64,000 bases of DNA from DATCMH01 sp036563505 (GTDB lineage Bacteria; Pseudomonadota; Alphaproteobacteria; Rhizobiales; Beijerinckiaceae), in NCBI GenBank assembly GCA_036563505.1, contig DATCMH010000024.1, forward strand, positions 62,001-126,000, in the 5' to 3' direction. The notes below the pieces were generated by a model that had not been told where the DNA came from, did no database searches, and worked only from the letters and a program-made list of their open reading frames with translations. This document shows positions 1 to 8,197 of the stretch, piece after piece. The number at the start of each line of letters is the position of its first letter. Position 1 is the first letter of the stretch. The position numbers and the translations under genes are program-made.

Positions 1-103
1 CGCGGCAGACGCCACCCTCGATGATCTTGGCGCCTGCGCCTTCCGCTCGGACCTCGCGGCGCTGCGGCACGAGACGCAGTACACGCGCCTGTTCCGGTCG
101 TGA
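1..103 (+). CDS. ureF: Urease accessory protein UreF, C-terminal fragment
   Basis: The reading frame is open from the window edge to the TGA at 101-103. The last residues read ALRHETQYTRLFRS, a tail I recognise from UreF proteins. UreF works with UreD and UreG to load nickel into apo-urease. Only about 33 residues are visible, so the call rests on this tail and on ureG lying downstream on the same strand. The gap to ureG is unusually long (660 bp) and full of repeats. Confidence 0.8.
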   Translation, partial: AADATLDDLGACAFRSDLAALRHETQYTRLFRS

Positions 104-199
104 GCGGGTGAGACCTCTCCCCACGCGCGGGGAGGGCATGGTGCGGGGCTGAACCTGCCTAGTCATGCGCCTCCGGACATGCCCGAGGCTGCCACGGCG

Positions 200-330
200 C
201 TCACCCCACCCGGCCGGCTCGCGCCGGCCACCCTCCCCGCAGGCGGGGAGGGATGACGAGCGGGACCGCTTCTTCCCTCTCCCCTCTGCGGGAGACGGTG
301 GCCCCGCGTCGGCGGGGTCGGGTGAGGGGT
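200..330. repeat. Palindromic intergenic repeat, family D copy 1
   Basis: The left half contains CACCCCACCC, then CCACCCTCCCCGC and GGCGGGGAGGG. The right half contains CCCTCTCCCC, GGTGGCCCCGC and GGGGTCGGGTGAGGGG. The two halves are approximate reverse complements. A second copy lies at 508-641, and a degenerate half precedes pbpC near 58150-58187. Confidence 0.65.
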
Positions 331-388
331 GCGGCGCAAAGCGGCGCACGGCCGACAAGGCCGATCAGAGTCTCTCCGCCCCAACCCT

Positions 389-473
389 GTCATGGCCGGG
401 CTTGACCCGGCCATCTCGGTTCGGAGCACCCGAGCCTTAGCGCCGAGGTTCGCGGGTCAAGCCCGCGAATGAC
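389..473. repeat. Palindromic repeat ending in GTCAT/ATGAC
   Basis: The unit starts GTCATGGCCGGGCTTGACCC and ends GCGGGTCAAGCCCGCGAATGAC. It holds two nested smaller hairpins (GGCCGGGCTTGACCCGGCC and GCGGGTCAAGCCCGC). It shares the GTCAT...ATGAC ends of the family A repeats found elsewhere in the window but has a different core. Confidence 0.65.
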
Positions 474-507
474 ATCTCGGATGTTCTAAGCCGCTCGGGC
501 CTCATGC

Positions 508-641
508 CCAGCACCCCTCATCCGCCTGCCTGGCGACAGGCACCTTCTCCCGTAGAGGGGAGAAGGAGGGCGCACCACCGCCCCTCATCCCTCCCCGCCT
601 GCGGGGAGGGTGGCCCTGCGCAGCAGGGTCGGGTGGGGTGA
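508..641. repeat. Palindromic intergenic repeat, family D copy 2
   Basis: It begins CACCCCTCATCC with CACCTTCTCCC and GGGGAGAAGG, and closes with CCTCATCCCTCCCCGC, GCGGGGAGGGTGG and GGGTCGGGTGGGGTGAG. It resembles the copy at 200-330. Both lie in the ureF-ureG gap. Confidence 0.65.
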
Positions 642-763
642 GCGCTGGGCCTTCAGGCGAAGCGCTGCCGCTCCTTCAGTCCCGCTCGTCACTCCGCGAT
701 TGTGCGGCGCGGCAAGGGGTGCTTACCTGTCACTGCCCGTCCCCGTCCCATACGAGTCTTCCC

Positions 764-1393
764 ATGAGCGCATCCCCCCATGGCCCCCTGCGCGTCGGCG
801 TCGGCGGGCCGGTCGGGTCTGGCAAGACGGCTCTAATGGAGGCGCTCTGCAAGCGCTTCCACGGCGCCTACGACCTCTGCGCCATCACCAACGACATCTA
901 CACGAAGGAGGACGCCCGCCTCCTCACGGTGGCCGGCGCGCTCCCCGAGGAGCGGATCATGGGCGTCGAGACGGGCGGCTGCCCGCACACCGCCATCCGC
1001 GAGGATTGCTCGATCAACCTCGCCGCGATCGACACCATGAGCCGCCGATTTCCCGACCTCGACCTCATCCTGATCGAATCGGGCGGCGACAACTTGGCTG
1101 CCACCTTTTCGCCGGAGCTCGCGGACATCACGGTCTACGTCATCGACGTGTCCGGCGGCGAGAAGATCCCACGCAAGGGCGGCCCGGGCATCACGCGCTC
1201 GGACCTCCTCGTCATCAACAAGATCGACCTCGCGCCCCATGTCGGCGCGAGCCTCGCGGTGATGGAGCGCGACGCGGCCCTGATGCGCGGCCGGCGCCCC
1301 TTCGTCTTCGCCAACATGCGCTCGGGCGAGGGGGTCGACGCGATCGCTCGCTTCATCGTCGAGGCTGGCGGGCTCGCGGCCAAGGCGGCGTGA
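764..1393 (+). CDS. ureG: Urease accessory GTPase UreG
   Basis: This 209-residue protein is the SIMIBI-class GTPase that powers nickel delivery to urease together with UreD, UreF and UreE. The P-loop GPVGSGKT lies near residues 12-19. Further family hallmarks are ESGGDNLAATFSPELAD, the switch region DVSGGEKIPRKGGPGI and the guanine-specificity motif NKIDL. An in-frame ATG at 638 exists, but it would add 42 residues read from repeat DNA. The ATG at 764, followed by MSASPHGPLRVGVGGPVG, gives the usual family length. The gene sits between the ureF tail and a nickel permease gene, as expected for a urease operon. Confidence 0.96.
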   Translation: MSASPHGPLRVGVGGPVGSGKTALMEALCKRFHGAYDLCAITNDIYTKEDARLLTVAGALPEERIMGVETGGCPHTAIREDCSINLAAIDTMSRRFPDLDLILIESGGDNLAATFSPELADITVYVIDVSGGEKIPRKGGPGITRSDLLVINKIDLAPHVGASLAVMERDAALMRGRRPFVFANMRSGEGVDAIARFIVEAGGLAAKAA

Positions 1394-1430
1394 GCGCTTG
1401 AGATCGGATCAACGGAACGGGAGAAGAGGC

Positions 1431-2015
1431 ATGCGGGTTCGTTCGGGTTTGGCGCTGGCGGCGCTTGCTTCTGTGCTCGCAGCGGAGCCGGCCCTCGCCC
1501 ATACCGGCGTCGGCGCGACGCACGGCTTCGTGGCGGGGCTGACGCACCCGCTCTTCGGCCTCGACCACGTCTGCGCCATGGTCGCCGTCGGACTCTGGGC
1601 GGCGCTCGCCGGCGGCCGGGCCGTCTGGGCCTGGCCCCTGGCCTTCGTCGGCGTGATGGTGGCCGGCGCGCTCCTGGGCCTTGCGGGCCTGTCCCTGCCC
1701 GGCGTCGAGGTGATGATCGCCGGCTCCGTCTTCGCCTTCGGGATCGCCGTCGCGCTGCGCGCGCCGTTGCCGGTGCTCGTGGGCGCCGTGATCTGCGGGC
1801 TCTTCGCGCTCTTCCACGGCCACGCTCACGGCACGGAGCTCCCGGCCGAAGCGTCCGCCGCGCTCTACGTCGCGGGCTTCGCCCTCGCGACTGCGCTCCT
1901 TCACGCGGTCGGCCTTAGCCTCGGCCTACTCCTGGCCCGTCTCGACCGGGTCTGGACCCCGCGCCTCGTCGGCAGCGCCGTGGCGGCGACGGGGATGGTG
2001 CTCCTCGTCGGCTGA
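1431..2015 (+). CDS. HupE/UreJ family nickel permease
   Basis: The product has 194 residues with an N-terminal signal sequence (cleavage expected after PALA near residue 23) and about six hydrophobic segments. The family motif HPLFGLDHVCAMVAVGLWA, with its metal-binding His-x4-Asp-His pattern, follows the signal, and a second histidine patch FHGHAHG lies in the middle. HupE/UreJ proteins import nickel for urease or hydrogenase, and the position right after ureG favours urease. The ATG at 1431 has GAGAAGAGG immediately upstream. A longer frame from 1398 would remove the signal peptide from the N-terminus and is unlikely. Confidence 0.9.
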   Translation: MRVRSGLALAALASVLAAEPALAHTGVGATHGFVAGLTHPLFGLDHVCAMVAVGLWAALAGGRAVWAWPLAFVGVMVAGALLGLAGLSLPGVEVMIAGSVFAFGIAVALRAPLPVLVGAVICGLFALFHGHAHGTELPAEASAALYVAGFALATALLHAVGLSLGLLLARLDRVWTPRLVGSAVAATGMVLLVG

Positions 2016-2020
2016 TGCAA

Positions 2021-2050
2021 GAAGCGGGACCCCGGCAGGGATCCCGCTTC
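2021..2050. terminator. Bidirectional hairpin terminator between ureJ-type gene and RTX nucleotidase
   Basis: Perfect 9-bp arms GAAGCGGGA (2021-2029) and TCCCGCTTC (2042-2050) enclose a GC-rich 12-nt loop region. The hairpin begins 6 bp after the permease stop codon and lies 23 bp from the stop of the convergent minus-strand gene. There is no clear T run, so termination is inferred from position and stem strength. Confidence 0.6.
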
Positions 2051-2072
2051 ACAGTCTGAGCCGCTTCCGGCG

Positions 2073-5000
2073 TTAGCCGATGAGCCCGGTCCCGAAGGTG
2101 CCGTCCGCGAAGGTGGAACGGCCCTCGTACAAGCCGAACTGCAGGTAGTGCACCAGCGGATCCACGCCGGCCGCGGCCACGTCCTTGTAGGCGGCGAGGT
2201 AGGCGGTGCTGTCGAACCCGGCTGCGGGGTCACGGCCTTCCTTGAAGCCGAAAGTGTCGTAGTGGTTGAGCGGGTTGACCCCCGCCGCCCTCACGTCGGC
2301 GTAGGCGGCGACGTAGCCCTGAATGTCGAACACCGCGTTCGCGTTGCGGCCTTCCTTGAAGCCGAAGCTGTCGAAATGCGTCCGGGCGAAGGCGAAGGCA
2401 TCGCCGCCGGCTCGCGTCGCCGCGGCGGCCACGTCGGCGTTCGAGAGGAGATAGTACTCGGCATCGAAGCCCTTGCCGGCCCCGATGTCGCCGGCCCGGC
2501 CCACCGCGGCGGAGATCGCCCGGCCCTCGCCCTGGCCGAATTCCAGGTAATGGGCGAGCGGGTTGAAGCCGGCTGCTCTCACGTCCGCGTTGCGCGCGAG
2601 GTAGAACTCGTTGTCGAAACCCGCGCTCGGGTCCCGGCCTTCCTTCCAGCCGAACTGGTCGTAGTGGGTGAGCGGGTTGACGCCCGCCCGCGCCACGTCC
2701 GGGTTCGCCGCGAGATAGCCCTTGGTGTCGAAGAAGGCGTTCGGGTCGCGCCCTTCCCGCGCGCCGAACTCCGCGAAGTGCCCTTCCGCGTCCTGGCCGG
2801 TCCGCAGCACGTCCTTGTTGTTGGCAAGGTAGAAGAGGTCGTCGACGAGCGGCGAGCCGTCGTTGAGCGTAAGCGTGCGGTCGGCGAACTGGACCCGTTC
2901 GAAGCCGGAGATCGCGTCTCGGCCCTCGGGGCCGGTCACGACGGTGAGACCGCCCTGACGCGATACGCTCACGTCGGCGGGGTTGGAGGAGAACACCAGC
3001 GTGTCGATGCCGGCGCCGCCGAGCAGGATATCGTCGCCACGGCTATTCGTGAGGGTGTCGTCGCCGGCACCGCCGCGCAGGAGGTCGCTGAAATCCGTGC
3101 CGGTGAGCGCATCGGCGCCGTTGGTGCCGTTCTTGTTGACGCCGCGCTGCAGCACCGTGTCGGCCCGCGCCGCGAGGTTCTGGATGCGGGTGTCGCCTGC
3201 GGGCGTGGTGTCGGCGATCCCGAAGGGCGTCACCGTGAAGAACGCTTTCAGGTATTCAGCGAGCGCGTCCTGCTCGGAGCCCTGGAACGCGAAGGTGGCC
3301 GCGTTGGGCAGCGTGGAGGGCGTCGCCGTGCGCAGGTCGACCCGGTTCTCGCCGTAGGCGGGGAACGGATAGTTGTCGCCGCCGAGGCCCGGAGCGTTGG
3401 ACGTGCTCGTCGCGAGGAAGTCGAGGGTGACGACCCGGATAGCGCGGCCCGCGTCGCCCACCACCTGCCCATTCTGGACCAGCGTATCGAGGATCAGGCC
3501 GTTCTCGTCGATGATCGCGGCATTGAGGATGCGCTGGCCTTCGCGGGTGGCGTTGCCGCTCGTGTCGAGGGTCTGCGACTGGCGGGTGGCGTCGAAGGAG
3601 TAGGAGATGCCGCCGACTTGGGCGAACTGACCCGGCGTGGCGCCGGGGGCCACCGCCGCGACGCCGTGCTCGAGGATACGCTCGAGCTCGGCGACCGTCA
3701 CGGTCACGAGGGATAGGTTGTTGTTGAAGCGCAGCGAGTTGGTGACGTCGAGCTGCGAGATGTCACCTGCCCGCTTGCCCGCGTCGGGGTTGGGAGCCGG
3801 CGGGAGTTCCGCCGTTGTGCCGCCCGTGCTCGAGAAGGAGCCGATCGAGTCGCGGATGCCGCCGCCGTTCTTGATCGAGACCGTGACGGTCTGGTCGTAC
3901 TGCTTGGCGTACCAGATGTTGGCGTCCGAGGAGAGACTGCCGAAATTGGTCTCCTCCGTGCGCACCTCGCCGCGGCGTCCTTCCAGGTAGACGCTGGTGC
4001 GCCCGAGGATGTTGCCGTCCTGCTGGCGGATGACGTCGGCGACGCCCGCCGTCTCCTGGACGCCGTCGTTGTTGACGTCGAGGCCCTCGATCACCTGCCG
4101 GACGAGGTTGCCCTTGCTGCCGGGGGCGAAGGCCGCGGCGACGTTGCTGCCGTAGAGCTCGCTCACTGTCTGATCGTCCACCGCGATCGCGCCGCTGTTG
4201 GCGGTCGTGATCGACTCGCGGATGAGGTTGCCGGCGTCGTCGAAGGTGACGTTGAGCCGGCCGACATAGGAGTATTCCGCCGCCGTGTTGACGAGGGCGA
4301 GGGTCTGACCGGAGGCGTTGGTGAAGAACTGCGGATAGGCGCCGCCGGACGTCTCGCCGGGCAGGAGCCGGTCGTTCGCGTCGGACAGGAGGGTGTGCGA
4401 GCCGCCCCCGATCAGGACGTCGACGTTGCGCAGCAGGGGTGCCAGCGCCTGCTCGTTCGCGAGGTCCTGCAGGTGGGTTCCGACGATGACCTTGTTCAGC
4501 CCGGGGTTCGCGGCCAGCACCCGGTCGACCTCGGCGTTGATCTGGTCGGCGAGAAGCTGGATCTGGTTCTGGCCGTTGAAGCCGATGAGCTGAACGTTGC
4601 CGAGCGAGGTGAGGAGCGGCTCGAGCTGAGTCGTGGCGCCGACGAAGGCGATCTTCTCGCCGTTCTCGACGATGACCACGGATTTCGCGATCTTGTCCGC
4701 GCCGGTTCCGGTCTGGGTCGAGCCCGGGCCGGTCTGGGCGAAACTCGCGTCCGACACGTTCGGGTTGACGAGGCCCGACAGCGAGCTTTCGCGCGAGAAG
4801 TCGAGGTTGACCGAGAGGTAGGGGAACTGGGCGCCGACCCAGACGTCGTCAGCCGGTCCCGCCGCCGTGCCGAGATTGGCGGCGATGATGTTGGCGACCT
4901 CGTTCGGCCCGGCGTCGAATTCGTGGTTGCCGAACACTGCGGCCTGGACGCCGACGATGTTCTGGATCGTGATGTCGGCGCGGCCGGGCGAAGCCGCGAG

Positions 5001-5333
5001 GCGGCTGTAGCTCGCCGTGCCCGTGAGGCCGTAGAACTGATTGTAGACGCCGTTATAGGTCGCGGCGAGCTGCGGGTCCGCGCCGGCGATGAAGAACGGG
5101 CTCGGGATCCAGCCGTCGCCCGTCGACAGGGTGATGGAGTTCGGCGTCGTGTCCTCGAGACGATCCACGATGGCGGCGAAGTTCGCGGCCCTCTGCGTCG
5201 CGAGGACGCCGCCTTCCCAGTCCGAGGCGTGGAGGATCTGAAGGGTATAAGGCACGACGTCGCTCCTCGTCAGCACGATCGATCGAGGCGGCGCCTGCGG
5301 GGCGCTGCCGGCAAGATTCGCGAGGGCCTCCAC
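2073..5333 (-). CDS. Secreted RTX-type 5'-nucleotidase/metallophosphoesterase with tandem ~38-residue repeats
   Basis: In this 1,086-residue protein residues ~28-390 are a calcineurin-like metallophosphoesterase domain: HASDWEGG (metal site 1), STGDGW, FGNHEFDAG, GTHLQDLANE and GGGSHTLL. A 5'-nucleotidase C-terminal domain follows, with GSLSSDANIW and IKNGGGIRDS. Next come glycine-rich RTX nonapeptides (GGAGDDTL, GGAGIDTL) that bind calcium. The C-terminal ~230 residues hold six copies of a unit like FD..YLA.N.DV..AG.NPL.HY..FG..EGR. There is no N-terminal signal peptide, and RTX repeats imply type I secretion. Likely role: extracellular phosphate release from nucleotides. No T1SS transporter genes are in view. 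The first His of the usual DxH motif appears as Trp (SDWEGG). Confidence 0.9.
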   Translation of the reverse strand: MEALANLAGSAPQAPPRSIVLTRSDVVPYTLQILHASDWEGGVLATQRAANFAAIVDRLEDTTPNSITLSTGDGWIPSPFFIAGADPQLAATYNGVYNQFYGLTGTASYSRLAASPGRADITIQNIVGVQAAVFGNHEFDAGPNEVANIIAANLGTAAGPADDVWVGAQFPYLSVNLDFSRESSLSGLVNPNVSDASFAQTGPGSTQTGTGADKIAKSVVIVENGEKIAFVGATTQLEPLLTSLGNVQLIGFNGQNQIQLLADQINAEVDRVLAANPGLNKVIVGTHLQDLANEQALAPLLRNVDVLIGGGSHTLLSDANDRLLPGETSGGAYPQFFTNASGQTLALVNTAAEYSYVGRLNVTFDDAGNLIRESITTANSGAIAVDDQTVSELYGSNVAAAFAPGSKGNLVRQVIEGLDVNNDGVQETAGVADVIRQQDGNILGRTSVYLEGRRGEVRTEETNFGSLSSDANIWYAKQYDQTVTVSIKNGGGIRDSIGSFSSTGGTTAELPPAPNPDAGKRAGDISQLDVTNSLRFNNNLSLVTVTVAELERILEHGVAAVAPGATPGQFAQVGGISYSFDATRQSQTLDTSGNATREGQRILNAAIIDENGLILDTLVQNGQVVGDAGRAIRVVTLDFLATSTSNAPGLGGDNYPFPAYGENRVDLRTATPSTLPNAATFAFQGSEQDALAEYLKAFFTVTPFGIADTTPAGDTRIQNLAARADTVLQRGVNKNGTNGADALTGTDFSDLLRGGAGDDTLTNSRGDDILLGGAGIDTLVFSSNPADVSVSRQGGLTVVTGPEGRDAISGFERVQFADRTLTLNDGSPLVDDLFYLANNKDVLRTGQDAEGHFAEFGAREGRDPNAFFDTKGYLAANPDVARAGVNPLTHYDQFGWKEGRDPSAGFDNEFYLARNADVRAAGFNPLAHYLEFGQGEGRAISAAVGRAGDIGAGKGFDAEYYLLSNADVAAAATRAGGDAFAFARTHFDSFGFKEGRNANAVFDIQGYVAAYADVRAAGVNPLNHYDTFGFKEGRDPAAGFDSTAYLAAYKDVAAAGVDPLVHYLQFGLYEGRSTFADGTFGTGLIG

Positions 5334-5573
5334 CCGGTCAGCGCGTCAGGTGCCGTCTCGGAAAGCCGATCGCGAGCTCGGGCGTAGGGATCCTTGATGA
5401 CAGGCGCATGAAGCCCGGGCGGCGAGCCGCGATGACGGGTCTTCGCCGTGCCGTGGAGCCACCCCGGGCTTGCGTGTTAAGGAGGCGGCTACGATGTGAC
5501 GGGCTTCGCCCCTGCCCGACACGAAGCCGCTTGGCCGGATGCGGCGGGGGCGAGAGCGATCAGAGCGGATGAG

Positions 5574-6611
5574 ATGACGCGAGCCGTGCCCCCGGAAGGC
5601 GCCGAGAGCCAGAGCCTGTTGACGCCGGAGGCGCTCCGCTTCTCCGTGGCCCCAATGATGGACTGGACGGACCGGCATTGCCGGTTCTTCCACCGATTGC
5701 TGTCGCGGCGCGCCCGGCTCTACACGGAGATGGTTGTCGCCAACGCGGTGATTCACGGCCCGCGCGAGAGGCTCCTCGGCTTCTCGCCCGAGGAGCATCC
5801 GATCGCCCTGCAGATCGGCGGTTCCGAGCCGGAGCTCCTCGCCGAGGCCGCGCGCATCGGCGAGAGCTTTGGCTACGACGAGATCAATCTCAATGTCGGC
5901 TGCCCCTCCGACCGGGTGAAGGAGGGCCGGTTCGGCGCCTGTCTGATGCGGGAGCCGGCGCTCGTCGCGGAGGGCGTCGCCGCGATGAAGGCGGCGGTGC
6001 GGGTACCGGTCACCGTGAAGTGCCGCATCGGCGTCGACGAGCAGGATCCGGAGGAAGCGCTCGATGCTCTGACCCAGGCCGTGGTCGCGGCGGGAGCCGA
6101 CGCGCTCGTCATCCACGCGCGAAAGGCTTGGCTCCAGGGGCTCTCGCCGAAAGACAACCGGGAGATCCCGCCCCTCGACTACGATCGGGTCTACCGCCTC
6201 AAACGGTCCCGTCCGGCGCTGCCCGTCGCGGTCAACGGCGGCATCGCCTCGATCGCGGCGGCGAAGGAGCATCTCGCCTTCGTCGACGGCGTCATGCTCG
6301 GCCGCGCGGCCTACCACGATCCTGAACTGCTCCTCAGCGTCGATTCGGAGCTCTTCGGCGAGACGCCGCCCCAGACGGATGCCTTCGCGGCGCTCCAAGC
6401 CTTCGAGCCCTACATCGCGGCGCGGCTCGCCGAGGGCGTGCGGCTCTCGTCGATGACGCGGCACCTGCTTGGGCTCTTCGCGGGCCGGCCCGGTGCCCGC
6501 GCCTACCGCCGGCACCTCGCCACGGAAGCGGTGAGGCCCGGCGCCGGGCTCGACACCTTGCGCGCGGCGGTCGCTCTCGTCGCCCGCCCCGGCCTGGAAG
6601 AGGCGGCGTGA
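5574..6611 (+). CDS. dusA: tRNA-dihydrouridine synthase A
   Basis: DusA is an FMN-dependent enzyme that reduces specific D-loop uridines of tRNA. The sequence has the subfamily signature SVAPMMDWTDRHCRFF, the substrate/FMN region NLNVGCPSDRV, the catalytic cysteine in GRFGACLMREP, and VIHARKAWLQGLSPKDNR followed by VNGGI. From the ATG at 5574 it is 345 residues long, normal for DusA. A GTG at 5496 in the same frame would add 26 residues and has a better Shine-Dalgarno (AAGGAGG at 5479-5485), so the start is uncertain. The stop overlaps the next gene's GTG. Confidence 0.95.
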   Translation: MTRAVPPEGAESQSLLTPEALRFSVAPMMDWTDRHCRFFHRLLSRRARLYTEMVVANAVIHGPRERLLGFSPEEHPIALQIGGSEPELLAEAARIGESFGYDEINLNVGCPSDRVKEGRFGACLMREPALVAEGVAAMKAAVRVPVTVKCRIGVDEQDPEEALDALTQAVVAAGADALVIHARKAWLQGLSPKDNREIPPLDYDRVYRLKRSRPALPVAVNGGIASIAAAKEHLAFVDGVMLGRAAYHDPELLLSVDSELFGETPPQTDAFAALQAFEPYIAARLAEGVRLSSMTRHLLGLFAGRPGARAYRRHLATEAVRPGAGLDTLRAAVALVARPGLEEAA

Positions 6612-7060
6612 GCGCCGTGCCGCGCGATCCGGATTACGAGGCCCGCGTCCGCGCGAGCTTCGCCAAGCAGGCGATGATGGACACGATCGGGGCGACGCTC
6701 GCCCGGATCGCACCTGGCGAAGTCGACATCGCGCTCGCCGTCTCGGGACACGTCTCGCAGCAGCACGGCTTCGTCCACGCGGGCGCGGTGGCGACGATCG
6801 CCGATTCGGCCTGCGGCTACGCGGCCCTCACGCTGATGCCGCCGGGTGCCGGCGTCCTCACCGCCGAGTTCAAGATCAACCTCATGGCCCCGGCCGCGGG
6901 CGAGCGCCTGCTGGCCCAAGGCCGCGTGCTCAAGCCCGGGCGGACGCTCACCGTGGCGCAAGCCGAGGTCTTCGCCGAGGCCAACGGCGCGCGAAAGCTC
7001 GTGGCGCTTCTCACCGCGACCCTGATGGCGGTCGAGGGCCGCGCCGGCGTCAGCGACTGA
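6608..7060 (+). CDS. PaaI-family hotdog-fold thioesterase
   Basis: A 150-residue protein with the hotdog thioesterase pattern QQHGFVHAGAVATIADSACGYAA followed by TAEFKINLMAPAAGE. These proteins hydrolyse acyl-CoA thioesters, and the physiological substrate cannot be told from sequence. The GTG start overlaps the dusA stop (GTGA), so the two genes are translationally coupled, although the pairing has no obvious functional logic. Confidence 0.88.
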   Translation: MSAVPRDPDYEARVRASFAKQAMMDTIGATLARIAPGEVDIALAVSGHVSQQHGFVHAGAVATIADSACGYAALTLMPPGAGVLTAEFKINLMAPAAGERLLAQGRVLKPGRTLTVAQAEVFAEANGARKLVALLTATLMAVEGRAGVSD

Positions 7061-7226
7061 CCGCCCCCGCTTGACGGGGCGCAGCGGCGCGCCGACCTTC
7101 CGGTCGCCTGCCCGCATCGCTCCGCGAGCGCGATGCGATCCCGCCTTCCCGGAACGAGGGTTCCGAACGGGCGTCGGTGCCGAGACCTGGCAGGCTCCGC
7201 TCTCCCTCCGACCGCAAGGTGATCCC

Positions 7227-8042
7227 ATGCGCGCCCTTTCCTCGTTTCTTCGACGCTGTATCGACGGCCTGACATTCGCCGCAGCCCTGCTCCTCTTCGC
7301 CCCGGCCCTCGCTCAGCAGGCACCCCGAGAGCCCGTCACCGTCTTCGCGGCGGCGAGCTTGAAGGACGCCGTGGAGGAGATCGGGCGCGGCTTCACCGCC
7401 GCCACCGGCACCCCGGTGCGCTTCAGCTTCGCCGCCTCCTCTGCGCTTGCCCGGCAGATCGAACAGGGGGCCCCCGCCGACCTCTTCGCTTCGGCGGACG
7501 TCGAGTGGATGGACTACCTCGCGCAGCGCGGTCATGTCCGGGCCGAGACCCGGGCCGATCTCCTCAGCAATCGCCTCGTTCTCGTGGCGCCGGCTTCGTC
7601 CACCATGCAGGCCGTGACCCTCGATGCGGCCGGCCTTGGGACCGCGCTCGGGCCCGACGGGCGCATTGCTACGGGAGAGGTGACGGCCGTGCCGGCGGGG
7701 CGCTACGCTCGGGCGGCCCTCGACACGCTCGGGCTATGGCAGGCCTTCCAGCCGCGCCTCGCGCAAGCCGAGAACGTGCGCGCCGCGCTCGCCTTCGTCG
7801 CCCGCGGCGAGGCGCCGCTTGGCATCGTCTATGAGACCGACGCGATCGCCGAGCCGAGGGTGAAGGTCGTCGCACGATTCCCGGCGGAGAGCCACGTGCC
7901 GATCACTTACCCCTTCGCGATCACGAAGGACGGCAAGCCCGGTGCTGCCGCCTTCCTCGACTACGTGAAAGCACCGGCGGCCCGGGCCGTCTTCGAGCGC
8001 AGCGGCTTCACCGTCCTCGAGGGGTCGGCCAAGCGTTCCTGA
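7227..8042 (+). CDS. modA: Molybdate ABC transporter periplasmic binding protein
   Basis: ModA binds molybdate or tungstate in the periplasm. The 271-residue product has a signal peptide ending ALAQQ near residue 31. It then shows the family opening VTVFAAASLKDAVEEIG, the conserved FSFAASSALARQIEQGAPADLFASAD block, and LLSNRLVLVAP. The ATG at 7227 is chosen because it begins directly before the signal peptide; the open frame extends upstream to 7071 without homology. No modB or modC follows, so the permease and ATPase must lie elsewhere. Molybdate import fits the formate dehydrogenase and Moco genes further along. Confidence 0.93.
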   Translation: MRALSSFLRRCIDGLTFAAALLLFAPALAQQAPREPVTVFAAASLKDAVEEIGRGFTAATGTPVRFSFAASSALARQIEQGAPADLFASADVEWMDYLAQRGHVRAETRADLLSNRLVLVAPASSTMQAVTLDAAGLGTALGPDGRIATGEVTAVPAGRYARAALDTLGLWQAFQPRLAQAENVRAALAFVARGEAPLGIVYETDAIAEPRVKVVARFPAESHVPITYPFAITKDGKPGAAAFLDYVKAPAARAVFERSGFTVLEGSAKRS

Positions 8043-8197
8043 ACGGCTCCGGCCGGGAACCGATCCGGTCCTCAGGCGTTTCCTCCGATTGATGCCGATC
8101 AAAGGGCGCCGACCACAGGGGCGGCGGGCATCATCGGAAAAGCCGCCGCGGTCGCTCGGAGAGGCCGCTGGCGAGAACGTGTGGGGACCAGAGTTTC

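Larger units (their letters stand above)
104..763. other. Repeat-rich gap between ureF and ureG
   Basis: I see no convincing gene here. The stretch holds several palindromic repeats, listed separately, built around GGGGAGGG/CCCTCCCC and GGGTCGGGTGGGGTGAG-like blocks. Short open frames exist on both strands but consist of the repeats themselves. The last 120 bp before ureG are repeat-free for about 100 bp and could hold a local ribosome binding site or promoter, although I cannot identify one with confidence. Confidence 0.7.

Noticed and set aside
638..763. Alternative upstream ATG for ureG at 638.
   Set aside because: The added 42 residues derive from repeat-flanking DNA and make the protein longer than the family; ATG 764 is directly before the conserved N-terminus.
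2148..3716. Plus-strand open frame across the RTX nucleotidase.
   Set aside because: No recognisable domain; it mirrors the repeats of the true minus-strand gene.
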